NCBI RefSeq assembly: GCF_023657595.1
Contig: NZ_CP098323.1
Location: forward strand, 4,488,001-4,552,000
Direction: 5' to 3'
Source of the DNA: Cytobacillus firmus
GTDB lineage: Bacteria; Bacillota; Bacilli; Bacillales; Cytobacillaceae
Length of the DNA: 64,000 bases
The position numbers and the translations under genes were made by a program. Below are positions 26,904 to 34,626 of the stretch, piece by piece. The notes beneath the pieces were generated by a model, which was given only the letters and a program-made list of their open reading frames with translations, was not told where the DNA came from and did not search any database. Position 1 is the first letter of the stretch. Each line of letters begins with the position of its first letter.

Positions 26904-28556
26904 TTATTTAAGATTTACTTCCGGCTCCAGCTCCGCTTCAAAAATCCTCGGCCAAGGAAGCTTAACATGGACACTTTCTAAAGAATTGATCGTCCTATAA
27001 AATTTCTTGTTCCCTCTTTTTCCAATATAAACGTGTTTCCCTTCGAAATGCTCGAACCATTTTTGTGTTTCTAAGTTTAATTGATCATGAACAAATTGAT
27101 TAACTAAGTCGTAATCTTCACCTAAGCCCCATTCACTTGCGCCAATACTGGAGATATAGGCCCTTGCTGCAGGATGAACAATGTTTTTATAACTGTGATC
27201 TTTTGAGAATCGATGAAGAAGGAATTCATAATGTGCTTCTGCGGTGTCTTCATAAAGTGGTACACCAAATCCTGAAGTTTGTTCAAGAAATGCAGTACGG
27301 GCAGCAGCATGACCAATTGTAATGCCAATTGTATTGCCAGCAGTATTCCAGCCGCTATAGGCAAGAAGTTTAGTTAAATCGATTTTCTCAGTTAGTTGGC
27401 TAATAAGCAGAGCATCCGCCCGATTAACCTCAATTACATCCCCGATTGCAACCTGCTTTCCTGCTTTAATAAGGTCACTCGTTCTATTTACCATTTTTTC
27501 GACATCTATAGTTCTATTATTTTTATCACTTGAAGGAGTATTCAATAACAGGTGGATATCAGCAGCCTTTTCATCTTCGGCAATCTTGCCGCCTGAAGCG
27601 GTAATATGCTTGATTACATTATAGTCGAAGGTTGTATCCTCAAATGGTGCAATCCAGTCCTTTCCGTGAATGCCGCCGTACTCAATATAAAATAATGGTT
27701 CTGTATTAAACAGCTGAGTTACGAATCTAGATACTAATACCACATCAACTTCATCGGCTCCAGGGAATACGGAAACTTGATCCTCCAAACCGTATTCTGT
27801 TACCTTTTCAACTAGAATCTCTCTTTCGGCGCGGTGAAGGCCATGAGGAGCGGCATCATCCTGGGCAAGAATCAAATAATCAATTGAACCGTTGTTAACC
27901 CAATCAATTAACAGTTTATTAATAGAATGGTTTCTTGCTCTCGCATTTAGATAATCCTGCAGCACAGATTCCGGTATTTCGGATTCTAATTTCTCAAATT
28001 CAGCTCGATATTCTTCCATTCCTAAGTTAATGACCTGATCATATAAAATTGCCCATCTTCTGATTTGGTCGTAGTATTTCAAATATTCCTCGCTTATTGC
28101 TGTTACGGCAAGCCGCTGAATGGTGTCATAAACGTATACAGGCTTTTCAGGATAAAGCTCTTTGAGTTTTTTAATTACCTGTATATCAGAAAGTGCCTCT
28201 TCCTCGGATTTCACTCCAGTACGGGAAGCAATTAATCCCCCATACGCCAGCATACTTGCAGAAATCACAAACCCATCTGCTTCTTCAGCATTATCCAATA
28301 ACCACTTGCTGATTTCTTTGCCATTTCCAGGCTCTGTGTAAAAACCAATCATATCGTTTGGCGGAGTTATCACTTCAACACCCGCAGCTTTTCCAACTTG
28401 CTGCGGAAAATAGAGATTTGCGGGTCGGTCATCCAATGGAACCATGAGAATCTTAGCTAAACCATCCTTCTTGTCTGCAGCCTCCATTTCACCTAAATTA
28501 ACAAATAACAACAGAACAGCCATACATGCTGAAAACAAAGCTTTCCATCTATTCAC
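26904..28556 (-). CDS. Exported DUF4127-family protein
   Basis: 550 residues from a GTG at 28556, with GGAGGAGAAGGC just upstream. A signal peptide (residues ~3-27, cleavage near EMEAAD) directs export. The rest matches DUF4127: ILMVPLDDRPANLYFP near 38-53, FVISASMLAYGGLIASR near 95-112, LAQDDAAPHGLHRAER near 230, and a late YEDTAEAHYEFLLHRF. Repeated Asp pairs and His look like a metal or hydrolytic site, but no activity is established to my knowledge. It is the last gene of a YesMN/ABC sugar-uptake locus and follows a FAD oxidoreductase by 70 bp. I infer that it acts outside the membrane on the transported substrate. Confidence 0.85.
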   Translation of the reverse strand: MNRWKALFSACMAVLLLFVNLGEMEAADKKDGLAKILMVPLDDRPANLYFPQQVGKAAGVEVITPPNDMIGFYTEPGNGKEISKWLLDNAEEADGFVISASMLAYGGLIASRTGVKSEEEALSDIQVIKKLKELYPEKPVYVYDTIQRLAVTAISEEYLKYYDQIRRWAILYDQVINLGMEEYRAEFEKLESEIPESVLQDYLNARARNHSINKLLIDWVNNGSIDYLILAQDDAAPHGLHRAEREILVEKVTEYGLEDQVSVFPGADEVDVVLVSRFVTQLFNTEPLFYIEYGGIHGKDWIAPFEDTTFDYNVIKHITASGGKIAEDEKAADIHLLLNTPSSDKNNRTIDVEKMVNRTSDLIKAGKQVAIGDVIEVNRADALLISQLTEKIDLTKLLAYSGWNTAGNTIGITIGHAAARTAFLEQTSGFGVPLYEDTAEAHYEFLLHRFSKDHSYKNIVHPAARAYISSIGASEWGLGEDYDLVNQFVHDQLNLETQKWFEHFEGKHVYIGKRGNKKFYRTINSLESVHVKLPWPRIFEAELEPEVNLK

Positions 28557-28626
28557 GCCTTCTCCTCCTTTATAATCCAATAACATAAAGTAGATTCAGG
28601 ATGTAAAGTAAGATGCCTTTTAGATA

Positions 28627-29970
28627 TTATTGTAAAACTGCCCCACCCTCTAATAATTTCTTACGCAGCATGATGGCATCAAGATTTCTTGGAGCGATTC
28701 CTTCAGCCAGTGATAGGGCTGCTGCCGTACCTGCTGCCTGGCCTGTTGCCATACAGCTTGGTGTTAGACGAGTCGTAGCAAGTGCTTCATGTGTGGTAGA
28801 AATACATCTTCCTGCTACGAGCAAATTGTCAATCCCTTTAGGAATAAGACATCTATAAGGAATTCCGTAGCTTCCATCCCCTTCAATGTCATTCGCCTGC
28901 ACACCTTTTCCGGTCGGGTCATGGATGTCAATTGGATAGCCGCTTAAGGCAATCGTATCGTCATATTTTTTGCCAGTAATCACATCTTCAATTGTTAAAG
29001 AATACTCGCCAGAAATTCTCCTTGTCTCCCGTATGCCAATCTGGGAACCAACCGCCGAAATGGAGGATTTTTCAAAACCAGGAATGGTTGTCTGCAGAAA
29101 TTCTGCCATCATCATGACCTGTTTTCTTCCTTCTCTTTCACCCTTTGTTAAGTCAAATACGTCCGTGCCATCAAGCCCTTGGACCCTTGTACAGTTAACC
29201 AGGACCTCATCTTCTTCAGGCCCAATAAAAAATAGCACTTGATCACGATTAATAGGAACTCCTGAAGCGTTCCATTCTTTATAGAAGCCTTGTACGCCCG
29301 TAAGAGGAAGTTCATCTAATTCATTAATAGGCGTCTTCTTATAAAAATTTTCAGGATTCCTTTTCATGGCTTCCTTTACTTTCGAAACATCCACGCCCCT
29401 CATTCGAAATTTCATTGTGAGGGGCTGGGTTTTTTGATCATTTTCTCTCCCTTTTAAGCAGGGAGCACCTGATAGAAATGCAATGTCAGCATCTCCAGTT
29501 GAATCTATAAATTGTTTGGCCTTAACTCGTATTGGACCCGATTTGGTTACCAATCGAATGTTTTTAATGGTTCCTCCATCCACTTCAACTGAATCTGCAA
29601 AGCTATGAACAAGAACTTCCACTCCAGCTTCTTCAAGCATTTCAAGTGCAAGAAGCTTATATTTTTCAGGATGATATGGAGTGACTGTATTGGTAAAGCC
29701 CACTGTGTCCCGCAAATGGCCGGGAGATCCATCAATAGCTATAAGCCTCTCTACAATCTCTTGAGCAATCCCTTTAATGACCTGACGTCCAGTTTCCGTA
29801 TGAAAGGTCATCCATGGATAGACAAGCGCAACAGTAGACATGCCTCCTAAAAATCCATACCTCTCAATAAGAAGTGTCCTGGCTCCTCCTCTCCCGGCCG
29901 CAATAGCTGCATTAATTCCTGCAGGTCCCCCTCCTGCAACGACTACATCAAATTCCAACTCATTTTTCAA
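28627..29970 (-). CDS. FAD-dependent oxidoreductase (FAD_oxidored family)
   Basis: About 447 residues. The start is uncertain: the TTG at 29970 has AAAGGA 10 bp upstream, while the GTG at 29979 is too close to that site. The dinucleotide-binding motif VVVAGGGPAGINAAIAAGRGGARTLLIE lies at the N-terminus (residues ~7-34), FIDSTGDADIAFLSGAPC near 162, and the FAD C-terminal signature LLVAGRCISTTHEA near 400 followed by TPSCMATGQAAGTAAALS. This family (PF12831) is often tied to carbohydrate loci and is thought to oxidise sugars or sugar acids. It is cytoplasmic. Here it sits between two permeases and DUF4127 in one direction, so it probably acts on the imported compound. Substrate unknown. Confidence 0.88.
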   Translation of the reverse strand: MKNELEFDVVVAGGGPAGINAAIAAGRGGARTLLIERYGFLGGMSTVALVYPWMTFHTETGRQVIKGIAQEIVERLIAIDGSPGHLRDTVGFTNTVTPYHPEKYKLLALEMLEEAGVEVLVHSFADSVEVDGGTIKNIRLVTKSGPIRVKAKQFIDSTGDADIAFLSGAPCLKGRENDQKTQPLTMKFRMRGVDVSKVKEAMKRNPENFYKKTPINELDELPLTGVQGFYKEWNASGVPINRDQVLFFIGPEEDEVLVNCTRVQGLDGTDVFDLTKGEREGRKQVMMMAEFLQTTIPGFEKSSISAVGSQIGIRETRRISGEYSLTIEDVITGKKYDDTIALSGYPIDIHDPTGKGVQANDIEGDGSYGIPYRCLIPKGIDNLLVAGRCISTTHEALATTRLTPSCMATGQAAGTAAALSLAEGIAPRNLDAIMLRKKLLEGGAVLQ

Positions 29971-30004
29971 AACGATCACGTCCTTTCAACAATCTACCAG
30001 TCTA

Positions 30005-30841
30005 TTATTTTCCTCCTGTCATACTCACACCTTCAATAAACTGCTTTTGAGCAAAGAAGAAGACAATTAATAACGGAACTGTTGCCATAACTGAGGCACT
30101 CATCAACAGTTCCCACTTTGTTCCCACTTCATCTGTAAATAAGGCTAATGCTAACGGAAGCGTCATGAGTTCTTTCGAATTAATATAAATCAATGGTTCA
30201 TAGAATTCATTCCAGCTTGTTAAGAAAGTAAATATGGTCAATGTAGCAATCGCTGGTTTGGCAAGAGGAAGCATGATGCTCCAATAGATTCGGAAATAGG
30301 AGCACCCATCCAGCTTTGCAGCTTCTTCGAGCTCTTTAGGTACAAGGAGGAAGAATTGCCTCATGACAAATACCCCAAATACTCCCGCTGGCCCCAAAAT
30401 TGGTATCCCTATTAGGGGGATATGAGTATTCACCAATCCCAAATCTCTCATTAATAGAAATAACGGGATAGTAATGACCTCGACAGGGATCATCATAGTG
30501 CTTAATAAGCAAAGAAACAGAATCGAACTGCCGCGAAAGGATAACTTCGCAAACGCATAGCCAGCTAATGACCCAAAGAAAATGGTGCCAATCGTGACCA
30601 ATATAGCAATATAAATACTATTAAAATAAAATAGGTGAAACGGTGTTTTCTCCAGTACATCCAAATAGTTCTGCCAGCGGAAGGGATCGGGTATCCACTG
30701 GAAAGTAAAAATCTTGGTCGAGTCTTTAAATGATGTATTTATCATCCATAAAAATGGCACGATCATAATTAGAGATACAAGGGTCAATACTCCATAAAAT
30801 ATAACCTTTGTTCCAAAACTCTTCTTTTTTCTATTGTTCAT
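30005..30841 (-). CDS. Carbohydrate ABC transporter permease, CUT1 MalG-like
   Basis: 278 residues with six helices. The EAA loop for the ATPase is EEAAKLDGCSYFRIYWSIMLPLAKPAI near 180-206, and the MalG-type start reads IVPFLWMINTSFKD. AGAGGTGGG lies before the ATG. It overlaps the upstream permease by 11 bp, so the two are coupled. No ATP-binding subunit is encoded here; CUT1 systems in bacilli commonly borrow a shared MsmX-type ATPase. The sugar is unknown. Confidence 0.93.
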   Translation of the reverse strand: MNNRKKKSFGTKVIFYGVLTLVSLIMIVPFLWMINTSFKDSTKIFTFQWIPDPFRWQNYLDVLEKTPFHLFYFNSIYIAILVTIGTIFFGSLAGYAFAKLSFRGSSILFLCLLSTMMIPVEVITIPLFLLMRDLGLVNTHIPLIGIPILGPAGVFGVFVMRQFFLLVPKELEEAAKLDGCSYFRIYWSIMLPLAKPAIATLTIFTFLTSWNEFYEPLIYINSKELMTLPLALALFTDEVGTKWELLMSASVMATVPLLIVFFFAQKQFIEGVSMTGGK

Positions 30842-31766
30842 GGAAAACCCACCTCTTTCTTAACACCCACTGGGCTATGGTGAAAACTAAAATGATTAAA
30901 AATAGAATAATCGCAATGGCCGAAGCGTAGCCGAAATCAAATAGCTTAAAGGCTGTTTCCCAAATATAATAAACAAGAACCTTTGTATGATTCCCAGGCC
31001 CTCCTCCGGTCATGACATAAATTTGCCCAAACACCTTCATGGATCCGATCACCGTTAAGATGAGTGTTAAAAATACAGTTGGTGTTATCATTGGCAGCGT
31101 GACATACCAGAACTGTTTGCTTTTGTTGGCACCATCCAAAAAAGAGGCTTCATAAAGTGTACGGGGCACTTGCTGTAAAGCGGCAAGGAAAAGTACCATA
31201 TTCAAACCGACATTTTTCATGGCACTGACTACAATAACTGCCGCCATGGCAAGCTTCGGATCATAAAGCCATGCTGGACCCTCAATGCTGAACACCTGCA
31301 GAATTTGATTAATAAATCCTTCATCCGTTGCGAACATATACTTCCAGATAATGGACCACACAACAATCGATGTCATGACAGGAATAAAGATGGCCGTCCG
31401 GAAGATTCCCATTCCAGGCAGGTTTCGGTGCAGCAGCAAAGCCAGCATAAGGGCCATAATAATATTGACTGGCACCAGTCCGACTGAAAAAATGAGCGTG
31501 TTCTTCAATACAGCCCCAAATTCAGGATCTGCAGTTAAACGGCGGTAATTTTCCAATCCAATAAAGTTTGGATCACCAAGCAGCTGCCAGTCTGTGAGAC
31601 TCATATAAAAGGAGTAAAGCAGCGGTCCCAGCATCACAATTAAAAAACCTAACACCATCGGACTCACAAACAAATAGCCGTAAAAGGCTTCACTCCCTAT
31701 AAACTTTTTCCTGCGCCTTTTCTTTTCCAAAGAGAGATGCGCCGGAGTTTTTAAGTTTGCTTCCAT
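30831..31766 (-). CDS. Carbohydrate ABC transporter permease, CUT1 MalF/UgpA-like
   Basis: 311 residues. After a basic cytoplasmic N-terminus (EKKRRRKKF) come six helices and the EAA loop YEASFLDGANKSKQFWYVTLPMITPTVF near 215-242. AGGAGGGTGCAGA precedes the ATG. It forms the membrane channel with the adjacent MalG-like permease and takes substrate from the lipoprotein encoded two genes upstream. It lies 11 bp after the TIM-barrel gene. Confidence 0.93.
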   Translation of the reverse strand: MEANLKTPAHLSLEKKRRRKKFIGSEAFYGYLFVSPMVLGFLIVMLGPLLYSFYMSLTDWQLLGDPNFIGLENYRRLTADPEFGAVLKNTLIFSVGLVPVNIIMALMLALLLHRNLPGMGIFRTAIFIPVMTSIVVWSIIWKYMFATDEGFINQILQVFSIEGPAWLYDPKLAMAAVIVVSAMKNVGLNMVLFLAALQQVPRTLYEASFLDGANKSKQFWYVTLPMITPTVFLTLILTVIGSMKVFGQIYVMTGGGPGNHTKVLVYYIWETAFKLFDFGYASAIAIILFLIILVFTIAQWVLRKRWVFHEQ

Positions 31767-31777
31767 TCTGCACCCTC

Positions 31778-32470
31778 CTAAATATTGTCAATGGCATTCC
31801 TAAAATCAGCAACTGAACTCTTAATGCTTTCTGCTGTATGTCCAGTTACAACCGCGCCTAACATAATCCCTTTAACACCAGCTTGAGAAAGAAGAGAAAT
31901 ATCATCTGGCACCAGTTTTCGCTGCGATGAGATAAGAACTGGTACATCCACCTTCTCTGCTAAAAATTTATAAGCAAGAATGTCTTTAAAAGTAAGGGGA
32001 GACCCATATTCCTCACCAGGCACAATAGATGCTTCAAGCGCTGTTATATCCAGAGACCTTAACTGACCCATTTTCTCAATATCATAATCAGACGATATGG
32101 CAAAAGTTTTTTCCATATTAGAAAGCTTTAACATCCAGCTAGGCATGTGGTGAGCATAAATTGAAAAATAATCGAAACCTATCTGGGAAAGCAGATTCAT
32201 TTCACTTTGTTTGATTTCTTCATAAGAACCACCTGGCACTATCCCCAGGGGACCAGTATATTTTGACCGAATATGCCGGAAGACATCGATATAGGATTCT
32301 GCTGCATTGAACTCATTGCCTGATGCACGATGTTTCACATTCACATGCATTTTTACAGCATCTGCACCTTCACTTAATGCAGCTAGTGCCAATTTGAGAT
32401 TGTTCTCAGGCAAGCTTACAATTAGTGTAACTTTTTTCTCACTCAGGCACTTGCTTAAAGAAGAATTCAT
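31778..32470 (-). CDS. TIM-barrel protein of unassigned function within sugar-uptake operon
   Basis: About 230 residues from the ATG at 32470 (GGGAG about 8 bp upstream). The pattern VTLIVSLPENNLKLALAALSEGADAVKMHVNV, then LGIVPGG, ALEASIVPGEEYGSPL, VPVLISSQRKL and GVKGIMLGAVVTG is a beta/alpha barrel with a C-terminal phosphate-binding loop, broadly like NanE, ThiE or HisA-type enzymes. It does not match any of them well enough to name. It sits between the binding protein and the permeases, so an isomerase or lyase acting on a phosphorylated product of the transported sugar is the best guess. Confidence 0.6.
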   Translation of the reverse strand: MNSSLSKCLSEKKVTLIVSLPENNLKLALAALSEGADAVKMHVNVKHRASGNEFNAAESYIDVFRHIRSKYTGPLGIVPGGSYEEIKQSEMNLLSQIGFDYFSIYAHHMPSWMLKLSNMEKTFAISSDYDIEKMGQLRSLDITALEASIVPGEEYGSPLTFKDILAYKFLAEKVDVPVLISSQRKLVPDDISLLSQAGVKGIMLGAVVTGHTAESIKSSVADFRNAIDNI

Positions 32471-32491
32471 TCCCTCAACTCCCATGAATAG

Positions 32492-32527
32492 GCAAGCGGT
32501 TAAACCTAATGAGGATTAACCGCTTGC
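32492..32527 (-). promoter_or_regulatory. Intercistronic hairpin between binding-protein and TIM-barrel genes
   Basis: Perfect 12-bp arms GCAAGCGGTTAA and TTAACCGCTTGC enclose a 12-nt loop with no T-run after them on the minus strand. This is not a terminator. It probably stabilises the 3' end of the binding-protein message, allowing it to be made in excess. Confidence 0.6.
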
Positions 32528-32536
32528 TAAACAGTT

Positions 32537-33820
32537 TTATTTCAAAATCGGATCAATTTTTTCATCCATTCCATTCAGAATTTCTTCTGGTTTCTTTAAC
32601 TGTCCAAACAGTTCATCGAATCCGAATTGGATTGCGTTATCAATTTTTTGCCATTCCATATGGCCTTCCTGCAGTCTTGCATTATCCATCTCATCAATAA
32701 CTGCACGCTGAATACTTTCAACCGGCGGGTTGTTCGGCTGATTTACAAACTCATCAGAACTTAGGACAGACTCTCGCGGCGGTACAAAGAAAGTAGATGA
32801 GGCAGTAATTCCCTCTTGGCTCGTTAGAAACTTTAGGAGTTCCTTTGCTTCTTCAGGATGCTTAGATCCTGCAAACATCGTGTAACCAGCCTGGCCCAGC
32901 ATTGGGAATCTTCCCTCAGGACCTTCCGGAAGCGGTGCGATATCCCATTTAAAATCTTTCACCTCACGGGCACGTGATACATAGCTGTATACATCAAAGA
33001 ACATTCCAATTTTGCCGGATTCAAAGCTTACTTGTTCACCAGCTTTCGGATGAGACTTGTCTTTAAACATCATGCGATCGAGCATTTCCAGTGTCTCAAC
33101 CCCTTGTGGGCTGTTCCACGTAAACTCAGTTGTTTCTTCATTAAATAGGCTTCCTCCGTTGCTCCAAGTGTGTGAAAGCAATGCAATCCAAGTGTTCCAG
33201 TCACGGAAGAAATTAGCGCCATATGTGCCGCTTGCAGAGATTGCCTTTGCGGATTTTTCAAATTGCTCCCAGGTCCATGTTCCAGCTTCCACATGTTCAT
33301 TTGGTGTCTTTTCCCCTGCGTTTATAAACAGGTCCTCGTTATAGAAAAGAACCATGGGAGGTGTAGAAAACGGGAGTCCATATAACTTTCCCTCTTTTTC
33401 AAACAGTTCTAAAGTAGATGGGAAGAAGTCATCCATATTATATTCCGCATCATCTTTAAACGAAGATACATCTTCTAAAATGCCATTTTCCATAAATTGA
33501 GGAACCATTCGTTCAGCTGCCCAGCCGATATCAGGCAATTCTCTGCCAGCTGCTAAAACGGTTATTTTTTGCTGATAATCCGGAAATGGAACACTTTCTA
33601 AATTTACCTTGATATTAGGATGTGTCTCATAGAATTTTTCAAGCAGTTTATTATACATCTCCTGATGCGCTTCGTTTCCCCATATCATAAAGGTAAGTTC
33701 AACTTGTTCATCATTCTTTTTCGAATCTCCATCTGAGCTGGATGGTTCTGCTTTGTTGCTGCAGGCGAATGTAAACGTTGTCATTAATAAAATTAAAAAA
33801 ATTACACCAAGCTTTTTCAT
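32537..33820 (-). CDS. Extracellular solute-binding lipoprotein (family 1) of a CUT1 sugar ABC transporter
   Basis: 427 residues from the ATG at 33820, chosen by GGAGAGGGGG upstream and by the signal sequence MKKLGVIFLILLMTTFTFACSN, whose TFAC lipobox gives a lipidated Cys about residue 21. A Ser/Asp-rich linker follows, then a type I solute-binding fold: LTFMIWGNEAHQEMYNKLLEKFYETHPNIKVNLE, LYGLPFSTPPMVLFYNEDLF, and a late MLGQAGYTMFAGSKHPEEAKELLKFL. It captures a sugar or oligosaccharide at the outer membrane surface for the two permeases. It directly follows the YesMN-type regulator genes, which probably control it. Confidence 0.95.
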   Translation of the reverse strand: MKKLGVIFLILLMTTFTFACSNKAEPSSSDGDSKKNDEQVELTFMIWGNEAHQEMYNKLLEKFYETHPNIKVNLESVPFPDYQQKITVLAAGRELPDIGWAAERMVPQFMENGILEDVSSFKDDAEYNMDDFFPSTLELFEKEGKLYGLPFSTPPMVLFYNEDLFINAGEKTPNEHVEAGTWTWEQFEKSAKAISASGTYGANFFRDWNTWIALLSHTWSNGGSLFNEETTEFTWNSPQGVETLEMLDRMMFKDKSHPKAGEQVSFESGKIGMFFDVYSYVSRAREVKDFKWDIAPLPEGPEGRFPMLGQAGYTMFAGSKHPEEAKELLKFLTSQEGITASSTFFVPPRESVLSSDEFVNQPNNPPVESIQRAVIDEMDNARLQEGHMEWQKIDNAIQFGFDELFGQLKKPEEILNGMDEKIDPILK

Positions 33821-33921
33821 TTTTTTCCCCCTCTCCTTTGACTCTAATTGTAGAAGGAAAATCCGGTTCAAAATATCCCTTCAATCAAAGAAAAAGTACT
33901 ATTTTAATAGTTGATCGAATC

Positions 33922-34626
33922 TTAAGATAACTTCCTGTATTCTTTAGGTGTTAAGCCTACTTCCTGTTTAAAAAGTGACATAAAATGCTTTGGGCTCTTA
34001 TAACCTGAGAGCTGAGCTACCTCATATACCTTTAGGTTTGTGTTCTTCAGCAGATTTTTCGCTCTCTTTAAACGTGCACCCGTTAAATAGTCTGTAAAGG
34101 TCTGATTCAGCTCAGACTTAAATAATTGCCCTATGTATTGGGGATGGAGAAACATATGATCAGCAATGTGTTTAAGTGTTACTTCCTGCCCAATATGATC
34201 GTGAACGTAATGCAAGATTTTCTGAAACTGTCCGGAAACATCTGTATATGATTCTTCCTCTTTATCTTTAAAAATATTGGTGATTACATTAGAAAGCTCA
34301 ACCCGATTAACTGGTTTAAGCAAGTAATCATTAACACCATATTTAAGAGCAGCTCTTGCATATTCAAAATCACTGTGCCCGCTCAGGATAATAACGGGTA
34401 CATCTTCAGAGACTTGCCTTACCTTTGAAATAAATGCTAAACCATCCATTCCTCCCATACGTATATCCGTAATTATTAAATGCGGGATCTGTTGACGAAC
34501 CCGCATCATGCCTTCCTCACCGCTGTTCGCTTCCCATACTCGAAGCTCTCCACTTATGGCCTCTAACAATACCTTCAGCCCTTGTCTAATAATTGATTCG
34601 TCTTCAACCACTAATACGTTTTTCAT
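33922..34626 (-). CDS. YesN-type response regulator with AraC-family DNA-binding domain
   Basis: 234 residues from the ATG at 34626 (GGGAGGAGGAAAAATTGT upstream). The receiver domain begins MKNVLVVEDESIIRQGL, with the phospho-acceptor Asp in HLIITDIRMGGMDG (~54) and the conserved Lys in DYLLKPVNR (~104). The C-terminal AraC domain (residues ~135-234) has two helix-turn-helix units and ends GLTPKEYRKLS. It is short for the family because it has no long middle domain. It overlaps its kinase gene by 23 bp. It probably activates the adjacent transporter operon. Confidence 0.94.
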   Translation of the reverse strand: MKNVLVVEDESIIRQGLKVLLEAISGELRVWEANSGEEGMMRVRQQIPHLIITDIRMGGMDGLAFISKVRQVSEDVPVIILSGHSDFEYARAALKYGVNDYLLKPVNRVELSNVITNIFKDKEEESYTDVSGQFQKILHYVHDHIGQEVTLKHIADHMFLHPQYIGQLFKSELNQTFTDYLTGARLKRAKNLLKNTNLKVYEVAQLSGYKSPKHFMSLFKQEVGLTPKEYRKLS

